From: Anaerolineales bacterium UBA3940 | GTDB taxonomy: Bacteria > Chloroflexota > Anaerolineae > Aggregatilineales > UBA3940 | Assembly (NCBI GenBank): GCA_002385675.1 | Contig: DGDY01000305.1 | Coordinates: 1 to 6,304, forward strand | Direction: 5' to 3' | DNA: 6,304 nt | In this document: in pieces, positions 1 through 4,823 of the stretch | How positions within the stretch are numbered: position 1 is the stretch's first letter | Layout: each line of letters begins with the position of its first letter | Translations under genes and position numbers: made by a program | The notes under the pieces: model-generated | Database searches by the model: none | The model's input: only the letters and a program-made list of their open reading frames with translations | What the model was told of the DNA's origin: nothing

Positions 1-212
1 TGGCCGATGCCGACGTGCCCGCTCACCGGCTGCTCGGCGAGCAGCCGCGCCAGCTCGTCGAGCTTGCCGACCTTGCGGCGGATCTCGATGTGATTGTTCG
101 TCAAAACAGCAAGGCCCGCCGAATCATAGCCTCGATACTCAAGACGACGGAGGCCGTTGAGGATGATCGGGCTGGCGTCACGCGGGCCGGTATAACCAAC
201 AATACCGCACAT
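1..212 (-). CDS. glmS: Glutamine--fructose-6-phosphate aminotransferase (isomerizing), N-terminal part
   Basis: GlmS makes glucosamine-6-phosphate from fructose-6-phosphate and glutamine. This is the first step of UDP-GlcNAc synthesis for peptidoglycan, and it takes place in the cytoplasm. Seventy codons are visible before the window edge. The protein begins [13 protein letters not shown], so Cys2 becomes the N-terminal nucleophile of the class II glutaminase domain after Met removal. It continues with the family signature [15 protein letters not shown] (residues 23-37) and ends at GHVGIG (65-70), just before the usual HTRWATHG. The start ATG (210-212) is fixed by the obligatory Met-Cys-Gly and by a purine-rich ribosome site 8-17 nt upstream. 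No other gene is visible in its transcript. A glmS ribozyme and a strong promoter lie upstream, so it is probably under GlcN6P feedback. Identification is secure; about 540 residues are missing. Confidence 0.97.
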   Translation of the reverse strand, partial: MCGIVGYTGPRDASPIILNGLRRLEYRGYDSAGLAVLTNNHIEIRRKVGKLDELARLLAEQPVSGHVGIG

Positions 213-220
213 GGCTGTGT

Positions 221-230
221 CCTTTCCTCA
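221..230 (-). promoter_or_regulatory. Ribosome binding site of glmS
   Basis: On the minus strand the sequence TGAGGAAAGG ends 8 nt before the glmS ATG. It is a good match to the Shine-Dalgarno consensus and supports the chosen start. It lies downstream of the ribozyme, so self-cleavage would leave this site on the 3' fragment with a 5'-OH end. Confidence 0.75.
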
Positions 231-324
231 GCATCTATCCACCACGCGGCAGCAGGCAAGGATCGCCCAACCGCGAGTGGGTAGACTATCGCGATGGCAT
301 ATTTATGTTGGGGTTGGCTGCCAC

Positions 325-523
325 GACCTGGTGCTTTGTCACGGGGGTTACCCCCCGCTTTTGGCACGTCGGCCCGATCTTGATTGTGGGGGAAAGGCTA
401 CGGGCGGTGGCTCGCCCGGGCGGCATCCGCTGATCGCTCGATTTTCCCCCGCCGTGCGGCGGGGAACCGCCTCCTCGTCAACCTGCGCCCTCGCATCTGG
501 TGCGCGGCACAGGCCCATGCGCT
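325..523 (-). ncRNA. glmS ribozyme (GlcN6P-activated self-cleaving riboswitch)
   Basis: Read on the minus strand, this leader segment matches the glmS ribozyme, which cleaves the glmS mRNA when glucosamine-6-phosphate binds as coenzyme. The predicted cut is A|GCGC, between 523 and 522. P2 is CCTGTGCC (513-506) with GGCGCAGG (489-482), capped by a small hairpin (504-492). The conserved core TTGACGAGG follows (481-473) and should contain the catalytic G at 479. P3 pairs 471-467 with 423-419 and encloses the family strings ATCGA and GCGGATG (430-424). A hairpin at 418-401 follows. P4 pairs 367-364 with 334-331, and P4.1 (358-352 with 347-341) carries a GUAA tetraloop. It sits between the glmS promoter and glmS, as expected. 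Compared with the Bacillus and Thermoanaerobacter ribozymes as I remember them, it has an extra hairpin at about 466-445. The family call rests on recalled consensus plus pairing checked by hand. The outer ends are approximate. Confidence 0.92.
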
Positions 524-597
524 GGCCTTCCCACTGCTCTATGCTGCATTTATCCGATAGGCAACCTCCCGATTCCGCCAGGATAAGGGTGAATGTG

Positions 598-626
598 AGT
601 ATAGTGGTAGTCTTTCTCTGAGTCAA
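598..626 (-). promoter_or_regulatory. Sigma70-type promoter of glmS
   Basis: On the minus strand a -35 box TTGACT (626-621) is followed by exactly 17 nt and a -10 box TATACT (603-598). Each hexamer differs from consensus at one position. Transcription should start near 590-592, about 70 nt before the ribozyme cleavage site and about 380 nt before the glmS ATG. This makes the ribozyme part of the glmS leader and implies separate transcription from the plsC cluster. Confidence 0.8.
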
Positions 627-670
627 CCGGGTGGAGCGGTCAACGGCGGCGCTCATAAGGGTATTGTGGG

Positions 671-760
671 AGCCGCGACGTTCCGTCGCGGCCCTCACCC
701 CAGGCTGCTTTACAGCACGCCCTCATCCCGGGCACAATCTGTGGTTGCCGGGAGAGGGGA
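671..760. repeat. Tandem GC-rich hairpins, probable interspersed intergenic repeat
   Basis: Two strong inverted repeats lie side by side in the gap between plsC and the glmS promoter. The first is a perfect 9-bp stem GCCGCGACG (672-680) / CGTCGCGGC (684-692) with a 3-nt TTC loop. The second pairs ccctc-a-tcccgg-g-ca (720-734) with tgccgggagaggg (746-758), giving about 13 bp with two single-base bulges. A weak GCTG/CAGC hairpin lies between them. Neither main stem is followed by a T-run on either strand, so they are not classic intrinsic terminators. The CCCTCACCCC and GGGAGAGGGG strings resemble REP/MITE-like repeats of high-GC genomes. Copy number cannot be seen from one window. The rest of 627-812 holds no gene that I can support. 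Confidence 0.5.
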
Positions 761-812
761 TGAACGTCTCGCGAAGTTTACTCGCGGCGTCCTGCACACT
801 CACTGAGGGTTC

Positions 813-1607
813 TCACACCGTTGTCGTGACCTCCAGTGTCTGCCTGACGCGGTTGGGAATGCGCTGCTTGACCGGCTCCCACTCCACATCGAAGTCGAGG
901 AACTCCGTTGTCGCCTTCGACAGATCGCTGTACACGCCGCGCCATTCCGGGGGCAACAGCCGCGCAATGCGGTACATGGCCTCGTCCGTCATCTGGCGGA
1001 AGTGCTCGCGCGGCAGCTTGCCGCCGTCGTGCTTGAAGCGGAACGGCTCGCCAAAGCGCACATAGACATGCGACCGGCGGAACTTGCGCCACCACGAGAA
1101 CGGAAACTCCAGCGTACCCCAGATGGCAACCGGCACGACGAGCGCATTGGTTTTGAGCGCAATATAGGCGCTGCCTTCCTGCCCCTGGATCAGCCCGGTC
1201 TTGCTGCGCGTGCCCTCGGCGTAGAGCATCACCACGTAGCCCTGCCGGATATGCTCCAGTGCCGACTTTAACGCCTTGAGATCGGCCTCCCCGCGCTGGA
1301 CGGGGATCGCGCCCCAGTGGTTCACAAAATAGCGCATGATGGGCTCATCGAACGCCTCGATCTTCGCCAGCGGCACGATGTCGCGATCCGGGTAAAAGGA
1401 GATCATGATCACGGGGTCGAGGAAGGAGATGTGATTGCCCATCATCAGGACCGGCCCGTCGGCAGGTATGTTTTCCCAGCCGTCGACGTGGATCTTGATC
1501 CAGAAACGGTACAGCAGGTTCCAGATACCCCAGCGGAACAGCCGCCGCCGCCAGTAGTAGATCCGCTCGTGGACGAGCGGACCGGTGCTCCCAAGCATCG
1601 TCAGCAT
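813..1607 (-). CDS. plsC: 1-acyl-sn-glycerol-3-phosphate acyltransferase (PlsC/LPLAT family)
   Basis: This enzyme adds the second acyl chain to lysophosphatidic acid to give phosphatidic acid, on the cytoplasmic face of the membrane. The 264 residues carry the LPLAT motifs in order: NHISFLD (58-64, an HX4D motif with catalytic His59 and Asp64), GAIPVQRG (99-106), EGTRS (131-135, binds the glycerol phosphate) and VVPVAIWG (157-164). A moderately hydrophobic N-terminal stretch (about 24-38) may serve as a membrane contact. The C-terminal 60 residues are not part of a motif I recognise. The ATG at 1607 is preceded by a strong GGAGGAGG site; an in-frame ATG nine bases later is an alternative. It is the last gene of rluB-cmk-plsC, 42 nt after cmk. 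That order is known in several bacteria. The exact acyl donor cannot be told from sequence. Confidence 0.92.
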   Translation of the reverse strand: MLTMLGSTGPLVHERIYYWRRRLFRWGIWNLLYRFWIKIHVDGWENIPADGPVLMMGNHISFLDPVIMISFYPDRDIVPLAKIEAFDEPIMRYFVNHWGAIPVQRGEADLKALKSALEHIRQGYVVMLYAEGTRSKTGLIQGQEGSAYIALKTNALVVPVAIWGTLEFPFSWWRKFRRSHVYVRFGEPFRFKHDGGKLPREHFRQMTDEAMYRIARLLPPEWRGVYSDLSKATTEFLDFDVEWEPVKQRIPNRVRQTLEVTTTV

Positions 1608-1615
1608 CGTGCGTT

Positions 1616-1623
1616 CCTCCTCC
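1616..1623 (-). promoter_or_regulatory. Strong ribosome binding site of plsC
   Basis: GGAGGAGG on the minus strand lies 8 nt before the ATG at 1607. It favours that start over the ATG at 1598, and it gives plsC independent initiation despite the 42-nt gap from cmk. Confidence 0.75.
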
Positions 1624-1649
1624 CCCTGCCACTCTTCATACCATTCATA

Positions 1650-2345
1650 TCAGCCCACCCCCCGGCGTTCTTCGACCAGCCGCATGACCTCTTCAAAGAC
1701 CTCCTCGGCGCTGCGCTCGGTCGTGTCGATGACGATCGCGTCATCAGCAGGGCGCATGGGGGCGACGGCTCGCTGGCTGTCGATCCGGTCGCGCTCACGC
1801 ATCAGGCGGAGAACCTCCTCATAGCTGTTGTCGCGTCCGTTCTTCTGAAATTCCTGCCAGCGCCGGTGAGCGCGAGCTTCGACCGAAGCGTCGAGGTACA
1901 CCTTCAGGTCGGCTTCGGGCAGCACCACCGTGCCAATGTCCCGCCCGACCATGACTACCTGCCCGCGCTCGGCGATGCGCCGCTGCTGGCGCGTCATTTC
2001 CTCGCGCACGCGCGGGTACGCCGAGACAATGGACACGTTCGCGTCGATCTCCGCCCCACGCAGTTCCCAGGTCACGTCTACGCCATCCACACACACGGTC
2101 GCCGGGCGGCTGTCGGGTACGGTGGGCGGCTTGACGTCAATGCGGATCTCGGCGGCAACGCGGCCCACCGCCTGTTCGTCATCAAGCGAGATGCGCCGCT
2201 GGAGAGCCGCGTAGGTCACCGCGCGGTACATCATACCGGTGTCGAAGTAGAGGTAGCCAAGCCGCCGGGCAAGCGCGAGCGCCAGCGTCGTCTTGCCGGA
2301 GGCGGCAGTTCCGTCAATGGCGATTGTCGATGGCAGCATGCTCAT
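1650..2345 (-). CDS. cmk: Cytidylate kinase
   Basis: Cmk phosphorylates CMP and dCMP with ATP in the cytoplasm, recycling nucleotides from RNA turnover and lipid synthesis. The 231 residues are close to the usual length of about 220-230. The P-loop is IDGTAASGKTT (10-20), a variant of the common GPAGSGKST. It is followed by FDTGMMYRAVT (34-44), the NMP-site string GRDIGTVVLP (134-143), and the lid region MRERDRIDSQR (182-192), with DDAIVIDT (201-208) near the end. All family signatures are intact. The ATG at 2345 overlaps the rluB stop as ATGA. A GAGG site (2352-2355) lies six bases upstream inside rluB, so translation is probably coupled. An ATG two codons later is possible but less well placed. 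It is the middle gene of rluB-cmk-plsC. Confidence 0.96.
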   Translation of the reverse strand: MSMLPSTIAIDGTAASGKTTLALALARRLGYLYFDTGMMYRAVTYAALQRRISLDDEQAVGRVAAEIRIDVKPPTVPDSRPATVCVDGVDVTWELRGAEIDANVSIVSAYPRVREEMTRQQRRIAERGQVVMVGRDIGTVVLPEADLKVYLDASVEARAHRRWQEFQKNGRDNSYEEVLRLMRERDRIDSQRAVAPMRPADDAIVIDTTERSAEEVFEEVMRLVEERRGVG

Positions 2346-3178
2346 GACCGGCCTCGCCCCCGTTTCGACGACTGGCCGCGCCCCTGCGGGCCACCCTGCC
2401 CCCGCCGCCGCGCGCTTCCGGGGCGGGGTCCGCGCCCGCGCCCGCTGCGCGGGGATTTGGGCTGCTTGCGGATCTTCTTCAGCGCGCGCACTTCCTCATC
2501 GGTGAGCCGCCGCCACGAGCCCGGCGGCAGGCTGCCAAGCTCGAGCGGGCCGAGCTTGATGCGCTCCAGCTTCATGACGGGGTGGCCCAGACGGGCGGCC
2601 ACCTTGCGGATCTGCCGCTTGCGCCCCTCACGCATCGTGACCTCAAGCCAGGTCCCGTCTTTCGCCTTGCCTTTGCGCTCAACCTGGGCGGGCAGTGTGC
2701 GCTGCCCCTCGATGTACACCCCACGCCGCCACTCGTCCAGCGTGTCGTCGCTCGGGCTGCCGAGGACAAGGACGCGGTATGTCTTGGGGTGCTCAAAGCT
2801 GGGGTGAGTGAGCCGGTGCGCGAGGTCGCCGTCGTTGGTGAAAAGCATGAGGCCCTCGCTCGGCACGTCCAGCCGCCCGACCGGGTACAGGTGCCCCTCG
2901 ATAGGGATCATCTCACGAGCAGCGGGCCAGTTCCCGCCTACATCCTCATCAGAGATGACATTTCGGGGCTTGTTAAACATGATATAATCGTACGCATCAG
3001 GCAGTTTGAGGCGCTGCCCGTCCACCCGGATGTCGTCTCGCTCCGGGTCGGCCTTCATGCCGAGTTCTGCCACCTGGCCATTCACGAAGACGCGGCCCTG
3101 CTCGATGATCGTTTCACAGTGCCGGCGCGAGCCATATCCGGCACGTGACATTAACTTCTGAAGTCGTTCTTCTGGCAC
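2342..3178 (-). CDS. rluB: Pseudouridine synthase of the RsuA/RluB/RluE/RluF family, basic C-terminal tail
   Basis: The family converts specific uridines in rRNA to pseudouridine; RluB-type members act on 23S rRNA. With the GTG start at 3178 the protein has 278 residues. An S4 RNA-binding domain comes first (EERLQKLMSRAGYGSRR, 3-19; GRVFVNG, 28-34). The catalytic domain follows, with GRLDVPSEGLMLFTNDG (101-117) and nucleophile Asp104, then HRLTHPSFEHPKTY (121-134) and REGRKRQIRKV (183-193). Residues 235-278 form a Lys/Arg/Gly/Pro-rich tail that is likely disordered and RNA-binding. The frame stays open to a TTG at 3214, but family N-termini begin just before EERLQK and a G-run precedes the GTG, so I chose GTG. 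It is the first gene of the operon and overlaps cmk by 4 bases. Choice of RluB over a sister subfamily is by context and similarity. Confidence 0.9.
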   Translation of the reverse strand: MPEERLQKLMSRAGYGSRRHCETIIEQGRVFVNGQVAELGMKADPERDDIRVDGQRLKLPDAYDYIMFNKPRNVISDEDVGGNWPAAREMIPIEGHLYPVGRLDVPSEGLMLFTNDGDLAHRLTHPSFEHPKTYRVLVLGSPSDDTLDEWRRGVYIEGQRTLPAQVERKGKAKDGTWLEVTMREGRKRQIRKVAARLGHPVMKLERIKLGPLELGSLPPGSWRRLTDEEVRALKKIRKQPKSPRSGRGRGPRPGSARRRGQGGPQGRGQSSKRGRGRS

Positions 3179-3213
3179 ATTACCCCCACGTGTTCTGTAG
3201 CCGGCGGGAAGCA

Positions 3214-3243
3214 ATCAAAGTGTGGTAGAGTTGAAAATGACGA
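3214..3243 (-). promoter_or_regulatory. Weak candidate promoter of rluB-cmk-plsC
   Basis: On the minus strand TCGTCA (3243-3238) and TTTGAT (3219-3214) match the -35 and -10 consensus at four of six bases each, with an 18-nt spacer. A start near 3207 would leave the TTG at 3214 outside the mRNA and so agrees with GTG initiation at 3178. The match is poor and could be chance. Confidence 0.3.
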
Positions 3244-3264
3244 CGAATCGTCGGGAAGTCGTCA
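3238..3264. promoter_or_regulatory. Nested inverted repeats in the divergent promoter region, possible operator
   Basis: The arms TGACGAC (3238-3244) and GTCGTCA (3258-3264) are perfect inverted repeats with 13 nt between them. Inside them CGACGAATCGTCG (3241-3253) is itself a 13-base palindrome apart from its centre. They lie between rluB and the lipoprotein gene, upstream of the latter's -35 box and overlapping the weak rluB promoter. A transcription-factor site is plausible but no regulator is known. Confidence 0.35.
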
Positions 3265-3274
3265 GTTTACGAGG

Positions 3275-3303
3275 GTGGCAGCCCGCCTGGCGCACGCTAT
3301 AAT
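3275..3303 (+). promoter_or_regulatory. Promoter of the lipoprotein gene
   Basis: A perfect TATAAT (3298-3303) lies 17 nt after GTGGCA (3275-3280), which matches the -35 consensus at four of six bases. The start would fall near 3310, about 28 nt before the ATG at 3338. Confidence 0.7.
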
Positions 3304-3337
3304 ACCACGCCACAACGTGAAATCTCTAGGGAAACCT

Positions 3338-3940
3338 ATGCAAAAACCCAGATTGAGATCGCTCATCGTACTTGTACTCCTGGCCCTCGCGGCGAGCAGC
3401 ATCGCCTGCAACGCCGCAGCGCTCTCCCGTCTCTCCCCGCCCGGCCCACCCTCCCCTGGAGTTGAAGGTTCCGCCGATGCGTTGAACTCCTTCAACGAGA
3501 AGTGGCGTGAGCTGAACCTCGCCACGCCCGGCGGTCCGTTCTCTGTGACCTTCACCGAGGCGGAGCTGACGTCGGCGGTACAGGCGGCGCTCGCCGAGGC
3601 ACAGGCGGATACCGGCCAGTCCTTCCCGGTTGAGAATGTACAGGTCGCGCTGCGCAACGGCTCCGTCGACGTGTACGGGCAGGTCAAGGTCGACCCGCTG
3701 ACGGCCAACGCCGAAGTCAACGTTGTGCCGTACATCGGCAGCAGCGGCAACGTCGAGTTGGAGATCACGCGGGCCGCGTTTGGCATGTTCGAAGTCGATC
3801 AGGCGGTGATTAACAGCGTCCTTGACAGCGTGGAGCGCAGCATCAACCAGCCTATCCACGCGTCGCCTGCGAACATCTCGCTTACGGACGTCGCCGTCTC
3901 TGACGGGCAGCTGACGGTAAACGGCACCATCAACCCCTAG
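3338..3940 (+). CDS. Predicted lipoprotein, possibly DUF2993/DUF2140-like
   Basis: I do not recognise this 200-residue protein with certainty. It begins with a typical export signal: basic MQKPRLR, a hydrophobic core (8-20), then SSIAC with Cys24 as the likely lipidation site. The -3 residue of the lipobox is Ser rather than Leu. A Pro-rich linker (33-41) follows. The rest alternates beta-strand-like stretches with two short amphipathic segments. One is FTEAELTSAVQAALAEAQA (72-90), the other VDQAVINSVLDSVERSINQ (153-171). This pattern recalls lipid-binding LmeA (DUF2993) or YpmS (DUF2140) proteins, but that is inference from overall layout. The ATG at 3338 is chosen because it starts the signal peptide; a GTG at 3275 in the same frame lies upstream of the -10 box. 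It is monocistronic, with its own promoter and terminator. Confidence 0.85.
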   Translation: MQKPRLRSLIVLVLLALAASSIACNAAALSRLSPPGPPSPGVEGSADALNSFNEKWRELNLATPGGPFSVTFTEAELTSAVQAALAEAQADTGQSFPVENVQVALRNGSVDVYGQVKVDPLTANAEVNVVPYIGSSGNVELEITRAAFGMFEVDQAVINSVLDSVERSINQPIHASPANISLTDVAVSDGQLTVNGTINP

Positions 3941-3963
3941 CACCAACCTTCATTCGCGATTAT

Positions 3964-4006
3964 AACCCGTCCGGCGCCCCTCAGCGACCGGGCGGGTTTT
4001 GCTTTC
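3964..4006 (+). terminator. Intrinsic terminator after the lipoprotein gene
   Basis: An 11-bp stem AACCCGTCCGG (3964-3974) / CCGGGCGGGTT (3988-3998), with one G-T pair and a 13-nt loop, runs into TTTTGCTTTC. It begins 24 nt after the stop codon and separates the lipoprotein from the next operon. Confidence 0.85.
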
Positions 4007-4012
4007 GCTGCA

Positions 4013-4041
4013 TTTACCTGCCGTGAACCCGGCGCTATAAT
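4013..4041 (+). promoter_or_regulatory. Promoter giving a probably leaderless mRNA
   Basis: TTTACC (4013-4018), a 17-nt spacer and a perfect TATAAT (4036-4041) lie directly before the S51 gene. The -10 box ends only 8 nt before the ATG at 4050, so the expected start at about 4048-4050 falls on or next to the first codon. It should drive all three downstream genes. Confidence 0.72.
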
Positions 4042-4049
4042 GGGGCATC

Positions 4050-4820
4050 ATGACAGCAGCAAACTCCACAAATCAGGGTCAGCTAGTCCTTCTTGGTGGT
4101 GAAGGGCTGCGCGCGGACATGCGCGCGCTGTGGGAAGGGCTGGGCATGCCGCGCCCTGCCCCGGAGCGCCGCGTGGTTATTGTGCCTGCGGCGCTGGCAG
4201 GCGAGAAGGTCGGCACGCCGGAGCGTCATGCCGGGCTTGCCGGGGAGACGCTTCAGCGCTGGGGCATCCCGACCGAGGTAGCGCTGATCGTCTCACCGGA
4301 GGACGCCAACGACGACGAGCTTATTGAGCCGCTGCGGCAGGCGTCCGCTGTGTACCTGCCGGGTGGGGACGCACGCGCCACAGTCGAAGTGCTGGCAGGC
4401 AGCGCCGCCTGGCGGCTCATCCGGCAGGTGCACCGGGCGGGCACGACGCTCGTAGCGGCAAGCGGTGCGGCGGTCGCGCTTGGTGAGATGGCCTTTGCGC
4501 CACGACAGCCCGCCCCGCCCACCCTTGACGCTCTGAGCTACGAAACGTTCAGCGGGCTGGGCCTCCTGCCCGGTGTCGTGGTTCTGCCGTACTTTAGCTG
4601 GCTGCAGGAACCACTCGTGCGGCAGGTCGAAGCGCTCTGCCCCACAGGTGTGACGCTCGCCGGGCTGGACGATCAGGCTGCGCTCATCGCGGCGGGCGGC
4701 GAGTGGCACGTCACCGGGCTGGGCACGGTCACCATCTGGCAGAAGGGGCAGCGCCGGTACGTGATCGACGCCGGGCGCAGCGTCCCCGCCGATTTACTCC
4801 CGACGTACCAGACGAGGTAA
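4050..4820 (+). CDS. Peptidase S51 family protein (cyanophycinase/dipeptidase E-like), atypical active site
   Basis: The 256-residue cytoplasmic protein has the S51 layout. A beta-strand QLVLLGGEG (11-19) opens the fold and AVYLPGGDARAT (100-111) matches the GGD/GGN strand. AASGAAVALGE (136-146) sits at the nucleophile elbow with Ser138. GLGLLPGVVVLPYFSW (169-184) matches the cyanophycinase GLGLLPGVxxxxHFS strand, and GLDDQAALI (205-213) matches its GIDExTAL. S51 enzymes use a Ser nucleophile and a His in the HF position. Here the elbow is ASGAA rather than TSAGA, and the His is Tyr181. Catalysis may be altered or lost. No signal peptide is seen. It heads an operon with an LLM oxidoreductase 3 bases downstream. 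The ATG at 4050 lies 8 nt after a TATAAT box. Substrate unknown; cyanophycin is not implied. Confidence 0.83.
   Translation: MTAANSTNQGQLVLLGGEGLRADMRALWEGLGMPRPAPERRVVIVPAALAGEKVGTPERHAGLAGETLQRWGIPTEVALIVSPEDANDDELIEPLRQASAVYLPGGDARATVEVLAGSAAWRLIRQVHRAGTTLVAASGAAVALGEMAFAPRQPAPPTLDALSYETFSGLGLLPGVVVLPYFSWLQEPLVRQVEALCPTGVTLAGLDDQAALIAAGGEWHVTGLGTVTIWQKGQRRYVIDAGRSVPADLLPTYQTR
4814..4817 (+). promoter_or_regulatory. Ribosome binding site overlapping the upstream stop codon region
   Basis: GAGG lies within the last Arg codon region of the S51 gene and six bases (including its TAA stop) before the ATG at 4824. It fixes that start and suggests translational coupling. Confidence 0.6.
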
Positions 4821-4823
4821 ACG

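Noticed and set aside
325..523. SRP RNA, RNase P RNA, tmRNA or a cobalamin or c-di-AMP riboswitch as the identity of the leader RNA.
   Set aside because: None of their conserved core strings was found on either strand, while the glmS ribozyme core and its position before glmS both fit.
672..692. Intrinsic terminator for the rluB-cmk-plsC operon.
   Set aside because: The stem is perfect, but no T-run follows on the minus strand, and it lies about 120 nt after the plsC stop. I list it under repeats instead.
211..698. Open frames of 136 codons (plus) and 116 codons (minus) in the glmS leader.
   Set aside because: They cross the ribozyme helices and the glmS promoter, have no domain, and have no ribosome site that I can see. 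The RNA structure explains the sequence better.
1317..2807. A 496-codon open frame on the plus strand.
   Set aside because: It lies antisense to plsC, cmk and rluB, all of which carry intact family motifs. Its translation shows no recognisable domain and is rich in Arg, Pro and His, as expected for an antisense reading of GC-rich genes.
3179..3214. Start of rluB at the in-frame TTG (3214).
   Set aside because: Twelve extra residues precede the usual family N-terminus, TTG has no ribosome site, and the weak promoter would begin transcription after it. GTG at 3178 fits better.
3275..3337. Start of the lipoprotein gene at GTG 3275.
   Set aside because: That codon lies in the -35 box, upstream of the TATAAT, and the extension would put 21 residues before a normal signal peptide.
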